DNA of 64,000 bases, taken from contig JXTB01000019.1 of assembly GCA_002914805.1 (NCBI GenBank), positions 292,645-356,644 on the forward strand, written 5' to 3'. Of this stretch, positions 50,150-61,563 are shown one piece after another. The notes under the pieces were generated by a model. That model did not search any database. It was not told the origin of the DNA and was given only the letters and a program-made list of their open reading frames with translations. Within the stretch, counting starts at the first letter, position 1. Every line of letters starts with the position of its first letter. This DNA is from Parasponia andersonii (Eukaryota; Streptophyta; Magnoliopsida; Rosales; Cannabaceae). The translations under genes and the position numbers were made by a program.

Positions 50150-51600
50150 GTGGCGGTCCCTTTGAAAGAGGTAGAGTTGGGGAAGGTAGTCCTAATTGGG
50201 GCCCTGCTACCCGAGGAAGAAAAGAGCGAACTGTTGGGGTTCCTTAGGCAGAATGAAGATGTCTTCGCATGGTTCCACGACGACATGCCCAGGATAGACC
50301 CTGCACACGTCTACCACCGATTGAATGCAGACCCCAATTTCCCTCCGGTCAGACAGAGGGCCCGAGGGTTCGTGCAAGAGAAAAACAGGGTGATCAATAA
50401 GGAGGTAAAGATGCTACTGGAGAACAGCCTGATCATGGAATACATATACCCGTGCTGGGTCTCCAACCCGGTGGTGGTAAAGAAGAAAAATGGCTACGAC
50501 CGCACTTGCATAGACTTCACTAACCTAAACAAGGCCTACCCGAAGGATAGCTTCTCCCTGCCAAGGATCGACTAAATGGTCGACGCTACGGCTGGCTTTG
50601 ACACGGATGAGCTTCTTGGATGCCTACTCTGGATACAACCAGATTCCTCTATACGAGGAAGACCAAATCCACACGGCGTTCATTATGGAGCGAGGTCTGT
50701 ACTGTTATAGGCGTATGCCTTTCGGCTTGAAGAATGCAGGGGCGACCTACCAGAGGCTCATGAATAAAATGTTTGCTGGGCTACTTGGGAAGACGATGGA
50801 AGTCTACATCGACGACATGATCGTAAAGAGCAAGGAGGCTTCGGACCATCTGGGATACCTGGATAAATTTTTTCAAATCCTGAGGCGATATCGGATACGT
50901 CTGAACCCCAAGAAGTGTACGTTTGGGGTGTCTTCTAGCCAATTCCTGGGACACATCGTGAGCAAAAGGGGTATTGAGGCCAACCTGACCTAGTTGTCCT
51001 CTATCGCAGACGAGAAAAGACCTTCGACCGTTCGGGAGGTCCAGCGCCTAACCGCGAAGATAGCCGCCCTCAGCCGTTTTGTCTCCAAGATATCCGACTG
51101 ATGCAAGCCCTTCTTCCAGTGCATAAAGAAAAGCTCCAAGGTCGTCTTGGGGGAGGAGTAGGACAGGGCACTGATAGAGCTCAAGCTATACTTAAGTCAT
51201 CCGCCTATCCTAGCTTCCCTAGCAGAAGGGCAACACCTGTACACTTATTTGGCAGTATCCGAAGTAGTGATCAATGCCGTGCTGTTCGCCGAGGAAGACG
51301 GTAAGCAGAAGCCTGTGTTTTACACGAGCCGTATGCTCCTAGATGTCGAAACGCGATATAGTATGGCAGAGAGATTGGTCTTAGCTTTAGTCAATGCTAA
51401 GAAGAGACTCAGGAAATACTTCAAGGTGCACCCGATAACAGTGTATACGAATTTCACCGTCCGACAAATCTTAGCCAAGCCGGACCTGTCGGGACCATTA
51501 ACCAAGTGGGCCATCGAGCTGGGGATATACAACATCGAATATCGGCCTCGAATATCGAAGAAAGGGCAAGTCATGGCAGACTTCTTGGTGGAAATCCAGT
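50150..51600 (+). pseudogene. Retand reverse transcriptase and RNase H
   Basis: Reverse transcriptase blocks in order: VRQRARGFVQEKNRVINKEV, CWVSNPVVVKKKNG, CIDFTNLNKAYPKDSFSLPR, then a TAA and a frame change near 50575-50605, FLDAYSGYNQIPLYEEDQ, CYRRMPFGLKNAGATYQRLM, the catalytic YIDD at 50805-50816, and FLGHIVSKRGIEAN. After more stops, RNase H reads PVFYTSRMLLDVETRYSMAE ... YRPRISKKGQVMADFLVE (open 51249-51908). The catalytic aspartates are present, but at least four stops or shifts prevent a full protein. Confidence 0.9.
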
Positions 51601-51639
51601 CCTTCGGTGAGCTGTACGACCCACTTCAGACATCCCCAC

Positions 51640-51980
51640 CTCACACCCCTTTAGTCTGGACCCTCTACATCGACGGATCCATGAACGCCTCGGGATCAGG
51701 TATCGAAATAGTCTTGCAGACCCCGGCAGGGCTCAGGGTAAAGAAAACTTTGAGGCTCAGTTTCCAGGTAACAAACAATGAGGCGGAGTACGAGGTGCTG
51801 CCGCAAGGCCTTGAATTGGCTATGCACTTCAGAGTAGAGTACATCGTGGTAAAAATTGACTCGCAGCTAATTGTGGGTCAGGTCAGGTCAGGGGAGACTT
51901 CGAAGTAAAAGAGCTAAGATTACATAGGTACTTCTCCCGGGTAATGGGGGTGAAAGCCCATTTCAACAGGTACGATATCG
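51640..51980 (+). pseudogene. Second (archaeal-type) RNase H of the Retand element
   Basis: WTLYIDGSMNASGSGIEIVL, NNEAEYEVLPQGLELAMHFR and VKIDSQLIVGQVRSG carry the first three acidic positions of an archaeal-type RNase H. This extra domain after the normal RNase H is diagnostic of the Tat lineage. The frame breaks at 51906 and the tail is degraded. Confidence 0.85.
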
Positions 51981-51997
51981 GATAAATACCTAGGGAG

Positions 51998-53374
51998 ATG
52001 AACCAAAAGGCTGATGAATTAGCTAAAAGCATGTCGATTGGGGGAATGACCGAATATACGAAGATTTTGCTAGAGGGCGAAAACACAAAAGGCCCCTTGG
52101 AGGCCCCTACGCGCCACGTATTTGCAGCTGACTCTGAGGATGAGGGCTGGATGAGACCTATCACCCAATATCTGGTGTCGGGGAACCTACCTGCAGACCC
52201 CCAAAAAACGAGGTCGATTAGACTGAAGGCTGCCCGATATTCTATGGTGGCAGACCGACTGTATAGGAGATCAACAATTGGACTAATGTTGAGGTGCGTA
52301 GGCCCTATCGAGGCGCAGAAACTGATGGAGAAAATCCACGAAGGAGCGTGTGCCAACCACTCTGGCGGGCATAGCCTCGTCCACAAAGCATTGATTGCCG
52401 GGTACTTCTGGCCATACATGATGACCGAGGCAGTTCAGTTTGTCAAGAAATGTGACAAGTGCTAGAGGTTCGCTTCTATGAAGCACCAACCCACGGAGGA
52501 ACTCCATTCGAACATGACTCCTTGGCCTTTCGCTAAATGGGGTCTGGATATCGTCGGAAAACTCCCCAGAATTCCAAGGGAAAAAAGGTATGTCCTGCTG
52601 GCCACTGATTATTTTACCAAATGGGTAGAAGCTGAAGCCTACATAACCGTCAACAAGGCAGACACGATTAACTTTATTTGGAAAAACATAATCTACCGGT
52701 ATGGGATCCTGAGAGAGATACGCACTGATCACGGCACGTAGTTCTAGAACGTGAAATTAAAGGAATTGTGTGGGTTGTATGATATAAGGCTTAGCTTTTC
52801 ATCCGTAAATTACCCTCAGGGGAACAGCCAAGCAGAAGCAACAAATAAGGCCATATTCAGTAATATAAAAAAGAACTTGTAGGAGGCCAAATGGGGGTGG
52901 TTTGAAGAGCTACCAGCCGTCGTATAGGCCCATCGAACCACAGAGCGGAGGTCAACAGGAAGAATGTCGTTTGCCATGGTCTACGGGTCAGAGGCTGTGA
53001 TCCCGACCGAGATTGGCCTCTCGACCCTTCACTCAGAAGTGGTAAGAGATGCCTCACTGAACGAGCAAAAGCTAAGCCATAACACAAACCTCCTAGAAGA
53101 AGCAAGGGACATAGCCCTGGTCTACCTGGCCTCGTATCACCAGCAGGCCAGGTCCTACTATGCAAAGAAGATTAGCGCTCGTCGATTTAACGCCGGTGAT
53201 TGGGTCTTGAAGGTCAGAACGGGGAATTCCTCAAAGCTAAATTCTAATTGGGTCGGGCCTTATGAGGTAATCAAGGCGCTTGATAATGATGCATATGTAC
53301 TGAAAGAACTCAAGACCGGAAAGAGCCTACTAAACACGTGGAATGCCCAGTACTTAAAAAAGCACCACATGTGA
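51998..53374 (+). pseudogene. Retand integrase
   Basis: The zinc-finger part (HEGACANHSGGHSLVHKALI ... KKCDKC) ends at a TAG (52463). The core follows with D (KWGLDIVGKLPRIP), D (REIRTDHGT, then TAG) and E (NYPQGNSQAEATNKA), so the D-D-E residues can be seen across stops. The C-terminal part is open at 52964-53374: MSFAMVYGSEAVIPTEIGLS, ARRFNAGDWVLKVR, WVGPYEVIKALDNDAYVLKE, WNAQYLKKHHM. No chromodomain, as expected for Tat. Confidence 0.9.
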
Positions 53375-53519
53375 GATACATGTGAATGTTATGAAATACA
53401 TGTAAATGTCTGTATTATTAAATAGCTTAATTCTAAAATAGGTCAGGGTTTCTGCCACATGGACTTATGCTTTGGATTGTTATGAAAAATGGTTTGTCTC
53501 CAGTACTAGACCCCAGAAC

Positions 53520-54400
53520 CATTCACTCACAAAAATCGTACTGCGGGGATCACATCGCTTGCCGACGACTCGAGAAAATGTACAAAGAGGATTGAGCTGT
53601 GCAGTAAAATACTTGCCAACAGACCTCGACAAAGATCATACTATGGGAATCATATCGTATAATAAAATGCTTGCCGATGGCCCGAGAAACCGTACGAAGA
53701 GGATTGAGCTGCGCAGTAAAATGCTTGCCAGCAGACCTCAACAAAGTTCGTACTATGAGAATCACATCGTGCAATAAAATGCTTGCTGATGGCCCGAGAA
53801 AACGTATGAAAAGGATTGAGCTGCACAGTAAAATGCTTGCCAGCAGACCACGATATAGATCGTATAATAGGAATCACATCGTGCAATAAATGCTTGCCAA
53901 TGGCCTGAGAAAACATATGAAGAGGATTGAGCTGTGCAGTATAATGCTTGCCAGCAGACCTCGACAAAGATCGTACTATAGGAATCACATCGTGCAAAAA
54001 AATACTTGCCGATGCTCCGAGAAAATGTACGAAGAGGATTGAGCTGTGCAGTAAAATGTTTGCCAGCAGACCTCGACAAAGATCGTGCTATGGGAATCAT
54101 ATCGTGCAATAGAATGCTTATCGATGGCCCGGGAAAACGCATGAGGAGGATAGGGCTGTGCAGACAAATGCTTGCCAGTAGACCTCAGTAAGGATCACGC
54201 TATGGGAATCACCTCGCACAATAAAATGATTGTCGATGGCCTGAGAAAATATACAGAGGGGATTGAGCTGCGCAATAAAACATTTGCCAGCGGACCTCAC
54301 TAAGAATTGCGCCACGGGGATCATGTCACTTGTCGATGACCTGAGAGGACATACGAAGGACAACATTCTGCGCAGTGAAAACTCGCTACCAACCCTCAAG
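53520..54400. repeat. 112-bp tandem array in the Retand 3' region
   Basis: GGATTGAGCTG-type landmarks recur at 53591, 53703, 53815, 53926, 54038, 54150 and 54262 (intervals 112, 112, 111, 112, 112, 112), with a degenerate last unit about 100 bases on. Each unit has the order CTTGCCGATGGCCCGAGAAA, GAGGATTGAGCTG, GCAGTAAAATGCTTGCCAGC, AGACCTCGAC. Seven to eight units, with modest divergence between them. Tandem arrays in the 3' untranslated part of Tat elements are known seeds of satellite DNA. Confidence 0.95.
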
Positions 54401-54419
54401 GAATGCCTGCGGGGTAGGG

Positions 54420-54665
54420 GAGATTTGAGCGATGAGACCCCTCCAGAGAGCACTTAAACTAAGCGTAAGCTAAAGGAAAAAGGGGTCAGAGTCTACCCGT
54501 TGGAAGCAGACCCTCCTCAGGGGGCACCTTAGCTACACACAAGCTAAAGGCAAACAGGACCAGGGTCTACCCGTTAGAAGTAGACCTTCCCCAGAGAGCG
54601 CTTTAGCTACGCATGGGCAGGAAGTGAACGGAACCAAGGCCTACCTATTGGAAGTAGGTCCGGGT
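54420..54665. repeat. 74-bp tandem array in the Retand 3' region
   Basis: TCTACCCGTTGGAAGCAGAC-like landmarks start at 54491, 54565 and 54639 (period 74) with CTTAGCTAC...AAGCTAAAGG between them. About three units, directly after the 112-bp array and unrelated to it in sequence. Confidence 0.85.
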
Positions 54666-55500
54666 AAGACTAAGTGCAAAAGCAGAAATTACAACCAAAT
54701 TCTGTTTATTATTACTTAGATTACAGGATGTGTAGTCGACACAGATGCGGACCCAGTGTCTCTATTTGTAAGAAGCAGGTCTTAGGCGGACTCGTAAGGA
54801 CAATTCGGAGTGGTAACGCCCTGTTCGCTCCTGAAAAGAGCCAAGCCCAGGCCTCCTCCTCTGAAGTGACGGGTCCAAATAGTTGTTGAGCAATCCTTAG
54901 AGTTGGTTCCTAGCGCGTTTCCATTTAGGGTCGAAGAAGTCCAGCCATACGCCGGATCATATTCTGCAAAGATAAGTCATAATAGAAGTTATACATCCTC
55001 AAAGTCGGGTGAGCCGGAACTCACGTCCCAATCTCCGGAGCTGACCTCGTCAGTCATAGCATAAGGGGAATTCGCTAGTAACTCTACATCATATACAATT
55101 GGGCTAGACCCGGAAGCCGGATATACCACCGACAAAAGAATGGCATCGTATATGATGCCTGACCCTGACCCTGACCACATATATAAGCAACCAAAAAAAA
55201 ATAATATAATAATGAATATAATAGATAACACAGAATGAGCGTGAGAAGAATACGCCGTTTTATTATTCAAACAGCTACTTGCAACAGGGGTCAACTTTAC
55301 ACGCATTGGTCAGCACTTTACAAATGTACAAAAGAGCGAGAGTCCCTAGTTACCTCCGGGGAGGGAAGCGACGCTAGTTTCGACGCTTAGACCAGCTGCA
55401 GCGGAGGACAGCATACTGGGGTCAAAATCATCGTTGGACAAGACGACCACGCTTGACCCTCTGCCCGTCAAGGTGCCCTCGCCAGGCTAATCCCCAGAGA
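54666..55500. other. Retand spacer between repeat arrays and antisense ORF
   Basis: No conserved domain on either strand. A short CCTGACCCTGACCCTGACC triplication lies near 55162. Confidence 0.5.
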
Positions 55501-55863
55501 CCTTCATAGCTTGTTCTGGTGGACCCGGAGCGAGGACAATCTCTTTGGCAACAGAAGTAGATGTAGAGGGCCTATCTTTTTCTTCGTCAAGCATCTTCAA
55601 CACATCAGGGTACACGATATTAATCTCGTCTCCTAACTGCTGCATGTAGTACCTGATGGAATAATGGTCCCTCTCGATGCCTTTTGCTCATCAAATTGGT
55701 CTGGCGTTACCACCTCTGTGTGGCCTTCGAATTCCCTATTCTCCCAGCCAGACCTATAGCTCTCTGCAGAAAGGACATCCACCTGCCTTTGGTACCTTGT
55801 CTTCAGCTTCTCTGCATCTGCCAGTTTATCCCTCAGCGCAGCTAGCCTCAGCTCCGCTTGCCG

Positions 55864-58555
55864 CTACGATAAGTCGATCAAAAGATTGTTAATATCGGTG
55901 AGATCTTCGCCACGTTTGCGAGACAACTCGACATGAGGTTCCATCAGTTTTTTGTGATCCGAATAAAGATGTCGGATTACCTCGTTGGACCGGTCGAGCC
56001 TACGCTGCAAGGAATGGGCCTCAAGTTTGGCTTTTGCCTCGATTTTTCTTGCTTCTTTGGCCTTGTCGATAGCTCTGTCGTGAGCGATGAAAGTCAGACC
56101 CATCTCCCCCCCGCATTCTGCAGCTCCTGCTTCTTGATCTTGAGCTCAGCTTGGGTCAGCCTGGCAGCCTCGGTTTGGACTAACCTGGCAGTCTCTACCT
56201 CCGTCAATACGGCAACCAGCTCCTCACGCTTGGCCCTTTCGGCCCTCGAAATGTGAGCCACCGCGCTACTGGCCCTAGCCTCGTCCAAGCTCTGGTACAA
56301 GTCAAAATCCACCCTCGACGTGGCAAGGGCAGCCTCGCTCCTCTCGCCCATCATGACATGGGCGTTCAGCTGCTCGGTCAGCTCGTTAATGCGAGAGGAG
56401 TAGAAGAACTGGACAACAGCTAGCTGCAAAGCATGAGAAAGAGGAATCAGTGTTCAGAAAGGATGCCAAAAAGCTGGTACTTACGGTAAGACGAACCAAA
56501 CATGTGCGATGCTGCGACTGGCCACAAACTCTACATTCTCTGGGAAGAGTACCTCCAGCTCGGGCTCCGTAGCCGTACCCTCTCTCTGGGCATTGTCCGC
56601 GTCTGAAAAACACGATTCCACCCCGCCGACTGCAAGGACACCGTTACCCTCGACCAAATGTGCTCCAGCGACTTCTTTCGATGCCCCCGGAGGGGCAAAG
56701 GTGGTGGCGGTGGAGAGTAAGGCGTCGCTGGGCGCACCCTCGACAGAAGAAGCTACAACGACCGCTACTGCATCAGCAGCTTTGGCTGCCACCTCTGCCG
56801 TAGGAACACCCAGGTGTGATTTTTCAGTCTTGTCTTGACCAACATCTTTAGACGCGATGCGTCGCACGGACCTCCTCCTCCTCATGAGAGTCAAAGTAGC
56901 CCCGTTGTCGTCGCGGTCGGAAGCAAGGACGGTTCTACCTCTCTTCCCCACTGGGCTCCTTTCCCCCTTGGACAAATCGGGTTCGCGATCCCACTTTGTG
57001 GAGACCGGGGGAGGGGAAGACAACCGAGACTTCAATCTCGGAGCTCCTTTGCTTAGCTAAGCAATCTCTCCACAGGAGTGGGTGGCAATAGACCCCGTTC
57101 CTGCCTTCGAGCCAGAGCTGGGGGCAGAAGAGATCGGCGCAGAGGGCTCATTGGGTAGGCTCGAAGGTGCCCCTTCGCCCTGCACAACCTTTATGGTCGG
57201 CACCTCTCGGATCACGAGCCTGCCTACCTCGGGAGGTGGCACTACAAGTGTTTAACCCCCGGTCACAAACAGACCCTCTAGGTCGTCGTCCGAGCCTGTT
57301 CTTGGGATGACAACTCTCGAGGCCTCGTCCTCCGAGGACACCACCAAACGCTGACCAGCAAGGACCTTGGAGCGAGCCTTGTGCACAGCGGTCTTCCCCT
57401 TGATCGGGGAGGGGTCTGTTGAAGGGCCTGCATCCGAACTTGCAAAGAGCAAGCAACATAGTTAAAATGAAGCCATGACCTGACTGACAGAGCCCCAAGA
57501 TACAAAAGTGAGCTCACCCTTAGCCCTCTTGGGGCAGCAGTTTCCTCCCTATGAAACCTGATACACTCCTCGGCCACCAGCTTCACCGTCTCTTCGAGCT
57601 CGTGATTGGTCGGCGTTACCAGATCATTGGGACCTGCCAGCTAGCTCGAGGTTGTGATCTGACGACCCACTATGGCGATGCGACCCTGCTCATCTCGGCG
57701 GAACTGGTTCAGGGTGGAGGTGTCAAGCTAGCTCCGAAGGTGCTTGGTGATGACCCATGTGTCTAGCAAGAAGAGGAGATATGAGACCATCCTTGGCATC
57801 ATATTCATCACCTGGAGATTCAGGACATCCTAGATGTGTCGGTAATCCCCGGATGACCCAAAGAGGATGATTCCCTCCAGCTCCTGGAGCCGACCCGCCG
57901 ACAGCTGAGGTTCGGACCTGCTTTCATCCACAGAGGCTACGCAAGGTAAAATGTCATGAGTAAAAATGGATGAAATATGCACGGACCTGAAATTTATGAC
58001 TCGGTACTTACTTTGCAAAAAGAACGAGGGGATTTGAAAATGCTCTCCATTCACCCAGGGAGAGCACCACTCCCCTCTGACAGCGTATATCTAGGAATGA
58101 GAGTCTCACCACTTATCCGACCTTGGCAAGCCCTAGAAGATGTGGTGCCCCGGGAGCGGCTGGAGATAGAAAGTGGGGTAAGAGCTCTTTTTGGGGATAA
58201 TGGTAAGCTTATAGGCATAGAAAACCACTTCCAGGTCGATATGTGTGTTAAGGAGGACGGACAAGGCAGAAAGCCCCATCAAGATCATAACTCCGTTAGC
58301 ATTAAGATGCGTCAGATGAATCCCTATAAGGCTAAAGAACTGGTAGACCAAGGGAGGAAGAGAAAACCGCAGCCACTCCAGATGCCTCCTCCCCAGGACG
58401 ATGGAGCCTTCTGGAGCAGAGGAGTAAAGGTACCAGTCCGCAGAGTCGTTAACCCTATCTAAAGTGACTCCGCCGGAGAAGTAGAGCTGCCTCCTCAACG
58501 ATCCTAATTTGGAATCCGCGATAGGGCAGAGTTTCTGACTCTGATTTAGGGCCAT
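55864..58555 (-). pseudogene. Intron-bearing antisense ORF of the Retand element
   Basis: Antisense to the genomic RNA. Open segments on the minus strand run from 58555: MALNQSQKLCPIADSKLGSL, PEGSIVLGRRHLEWLRFSLP, IGIHLTHLNANGVMILMGLS. This fits the putative gypsy-type transposon family (PF04195-like) carried by plant Tat antisense ORFs. Three short introns with canonical sites separate segments: 58011-57937 (75 b), 57517-57439 (79 b) and 56484-56424 (61 b). The middle is Ser/Pro/Glu-rich (VVSSEDEASRVVIPRTGSDD). The end (56429-55864) is heptad-like (ARLVQTEAARLTQAELKIKK, AKEARKIEAKAKLEAHSLQR) and probably coiled coil. Several stops (for example near 57240 and 57060) make this copy non-functional. 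The role of the protein is unknown. Confidence 0.75.
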
Positions 58556-58834
58556 CGTGTTAGGTGCGATCGAAAAAGATGAAATGTTCTGGAAAAAGAG
58601 AGATGCGGAAATCCTAAGATTTGAGAAAGTTGGAATACTTGGAGATTTTAGTAAATGTAAGAAATTAGGGTAAATACGACTTTTACAGAGGAGGAGCCGA
58701 AGAGTTTTTTCTCTATAAGAGAGTAGGGCAAGGAAGATGGAGGTATTAGAATTTCAAAAATTTGAAAAAATTGTGACACGGGATGGTGTACCCCAACGTC
58801 AACAATTGTGGAGGAGTGACAGTGGGGGAGCCAT

Positions 58835-59358
58835 GTGTATCCCTCAAATTGGAGGACTGGAGATACGATTTCCCCACTTGATGAATACAAATCCATCAAA
58901 TAGGCTGACAAAACGATGACTTGTCAAAATCTCACCCTCGATAGGCTGGAGTCGTAGAGGACGGTGGAAAACAGACCACGACGATGCAAGAGAGGTCACG
59001 GTAACCATAAACCATGATTTCTTGGAATAAATCATGATAGAAAAAGGTACTCGATCCTGGAATTGAGAGACAGAAAGCTTCTAATTCCAAGATTATATAT
59101 ATAAGCCTTGTTTCCTCCTTAAAGAGAGATACATACACAAAAAAATGTTTATAGAGAAAAACTAAATCCTTGTTGTTCAGTCTCAGGGATAAATCACTGA
59201 CTTAAGCATCAGAGAATCTTTACAGGTGGCCACCCCCGCCTTTCCATCTCAGTCTGAAGCTAAAGGCATTTTGAGATAGCAAGGATACGTGGACAGTTGG
59301 TGGATACAACGTCAATAGTTCAGAGACACGTAGACAGCTGGTAAGAACAGTACCAACA
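58835..59358 (+). repeat. 3' LTR of the Retand element, internally deleted
   Basis: Begins TGTGTATCCCTC just after the polypurine tract and ends GTACCAACA. It is 524 bp against 791 bp for the 5' LTR. From 58912 (AAACGATGACTTGTCAAAAT) it follows the 5' LTR from about 47328 closely, but most of the first 345 bases are replaced by only 77 bases. Confidence 0.85.
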
Positions 59359-59363
59359 ATAAC

Positions 59364-59960
59364 TCAATTTGTCTGTGGCTAAGGAAAATCAGTCGCCCCG
59401 CGAATGGTAAGTTTGTAGAACTTTTTATGAAATATATGTTCTTTTGTGCAGACCGTATCGCTGGTTAAAAGTGAGTCGTTGAGCTTAGATTTGTTTAGGC
59501 AATTTTCCGATACGAATGTGGTGGATGACTTTCACAATGCATTGAATTTAACGCATTGGAGAAGTTATCTTGAAGGACTAAATTCTAGATATATTATATA
59601 CTCATTGATCGCCATTAAGATTATAGTCAAGAATTGTTATAAACTTGTTTATGATACAATTAAGAAGTTTTGCAGAAGATTCATTTAATCATTAATTTTT
59701 TCTTTTGTAGTACTTGTTTAGTATCCTAGTAGTTTAATAAATATCGCTAAATCTATCTTTTAATGGTATTTTAAAATGCCACGTATGCATTTTTTCTCAT
59801 AGTATGTGTAAATTTTTCTTTTTTTTTTTCTGGGTTTGCCCAAAAATTTTGTACCAATATTGCCTTGCTATGGTTTTCGCCAAAGCACGTAGTATTGCAA
59901 TTTCCTACCAAAATTACCTTGGTATGGTTGTAAACTTCAAAATGGCAGAAATTATGCATA
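59364..59960 (+). other. Right flank of the Retand insertion with an orphan 80-codon ORF
   Basis: At 59408 a strong donor (ATG then GTAAGT) and at about 59448 an acceptor (TTTTGTGCAG) bracket a 40-base gap, short for an intron. The ORF that follows reads TVSLVKSESLSLDLFRQFSD, FHNALNLTHWRSYLEGLNSR, YSLIAIKIIVKNCYKL and ends with TAA at 59688. No family recognised. AATGGTATTTTAAAATGCCAC near 59763 is partly complementary in style to the flank left of 46400, so this may be an older host element or gene into which Retand inserted. Confidence 0.35.
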
Positions 59961-60235
59961 AGGCTTTTAGCTAAATGATGGAATTTTAGGTTTTTAGATA
60001 TATGTTTGTATTTCTCTTCGATACTCAGTATATAAATTAAAACTAATATATCAATAAGTATATTTTATTTAGGGTATGATATATTCGGTTGTTTAGTTAT
60101 AAAAGAAAAAATAGATATTTACTAAAATATAGTAGAAAAATATATATTTACTAAAACATAATGTAAAAATAGATAGCGACACTAATTTATCTTTTTTCAT
60201 CTTCATCCTCATCTTGGAAGATGTCCATTCTTCTA

Positions 60236-60300
60236 TTCAGGGACGAAGCCATAAATTTTCGCGAATGGGGAGCTTGAACTCTAACAATTTTTTTTTAAAA
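60236..60300 (+). mobile_element. Terminal fragment of a hAT-like MITE
   Basis: CAGGGACGAAGCCATAAATT followed by GGGGAGCTTGAAC resembles the start of the element at 61931 (GACGGAGCCA...GGGGCTCAAC) and typical hAT ends. No opposite end is seen. Confidence 0.35.
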
Positions 60301-60632
60301 AAATAATAGCTATTAAATACAATTTTCCCCAGTGAATTTTCATGCTTTGCAAACACAATATAATAATTTTATTATCAATGTCATTCAAGGTCTATTTTTA
60401 ATTCACATAAATAAATTGTGATCCATTCATAAATCATCCATTTGATTTGATTTTTTTAGCCAATTCAAGACTTTAATTAAATTAGGCTAAAATTTTGTGT
60501 TTGAGATGTGGTGGCTCATAAAAATTTGGATATCTTTTGAGTTTTAATATTTAACTTAAGTGAAGTCTAAATTAAAAAAAATTAAAAAAAAATTAAATTC
60601 ATCCTAATTTATAAAAGAACAAGTAATAATGA

Positions 60633-61217
60633 GGGTTTTTTGGCATGACTGACCCTTATTTTATCTGTGATTGGCAAAATCATCCTTATGTTATTTTTTT
60701 GACAATTAAGTCCCTAAGTTTTAAAACTCTTAGCAGTTAAGTCCTTTTCATAAGTAATTATTAAAAAGTTGGATGAAATTGAGCATTTTCAAGTCACATA
60801 CAAGATTTTTGAAGGTCAAAATCAATATTTTTCTGGTATTAGTTGGAATTAGAAAAAAAAAATTACTGAAAATTAATTACAATTAATAACAAAATATAAT
60901 TTAAAAAAAAAATAGAAAATGTCAAAGTTTAAAACTTTAACTTTTCTTAAAATTCCTTTCTATTTTTCTTCCAAACTAATTAGTGTTGGGAAATTAGTAT
61001 TTTTTTCTATTTTCCTTCCAAACTAATTAGAGTTGGTAAAATACTAATTTCTTTTAATTAAACATGTACAATTTCATGAAAACTTTAACATTAACAAATA
61101 AAAAGCACTTGATTGCCAATGTTTTTAAATCTTAAGGATCTAATTACTAAAAAAAAAAACCCAGGGATTATTTTGCCAATCAACGAATAATATAGGGGTC
61201 AAACATGTCAAAAACCC
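60633..61217. mobile_element. Foldback MULE-like MITE, copy 2
   Basis: Inverted arms: GGGTTTTTTGGCATGACTGA, GATTGGCAAAATCATCC, GACAATTAAGTCCCTAAGTT at the left, and TGATTGCCAATG, GGGATTATTTTGCCAATCAA, GTCAAACATGTCAAAAACCC at the right, with similarity extending over more than 200 bases per arm. Flanks TAATAATGA (60624-60632) and TAATAATTG (61218-61226) agree at 7 of 9. Length 585 bp, no ORF. Confidence 0.8.
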
Positions 61218-61563
61218 TAATAATTGTCTATGAAAATCTAAACTAATGTGTACAAATTAGTCATATATTTGTGAGACTAATACTTCTTTTAGTGGGGGAG
61301 TACATATAATTAGTTATAAATACTATTATTTCTAAGGATTTATTTTTTTGAAAAATATACATATATATGTATATATTTTTCATAAAATTTCAGTGGGACT
61401 CAAGCCCTCACAGGCCCTCAAATGACTTCATGCTTACTTTTATTAGCCCATTTATGATATCCGTTAAGCCTCCACGGGCCCTAAACTGACTTCGTGCTTG
61501 CTTATATTAGCCTATTTACGGTATTCAAGAAATAAAGGGGAGTTGGGGTTCGTAATGAAAAAN

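Larger units (their letters stand above)
46982..59358 (+). mobile_element. Tat/Retand-lineage Ty3/gypsy retrotransposon, 12.4 kb
   Basis: Full-length but inactive element flanked by a perfect 5-bp duplication ATAAC (46977-46981 and 59359-59363). Order: 5' LTR, primer-site block TTTGGCACAGTCTATGGGAA (47774-47793; the usual plant Tat sequence has GGCGCC), gag, protease, reverse transcriptase, RNase H, a second archaeal-type RNase H, integrase, tandem arrays of 112 and 74 bp, an antisense ORF, polypurine tract (AGTGGGGGAG, 58822-58831) and a shortened 3' LTR. The second RNase H, the tandem repeats and the antisense ORF after integrase are hallmarks of the Tat lineage, notably Retand first described in Silene (established knowledge). 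Most stops are TAG where Trp or Gln is expected, consistent with deamination of methylated cytosines. Confidence 0.93.

Noticed and set aside
53472..54453. Many overlapping ORFs and a CRISPR-like appearance in 53.5-54.4 kb
   Set aside because: Head-to-tail 112-bp units with no unique spacers; frames are open because the unit repeats with few stops.
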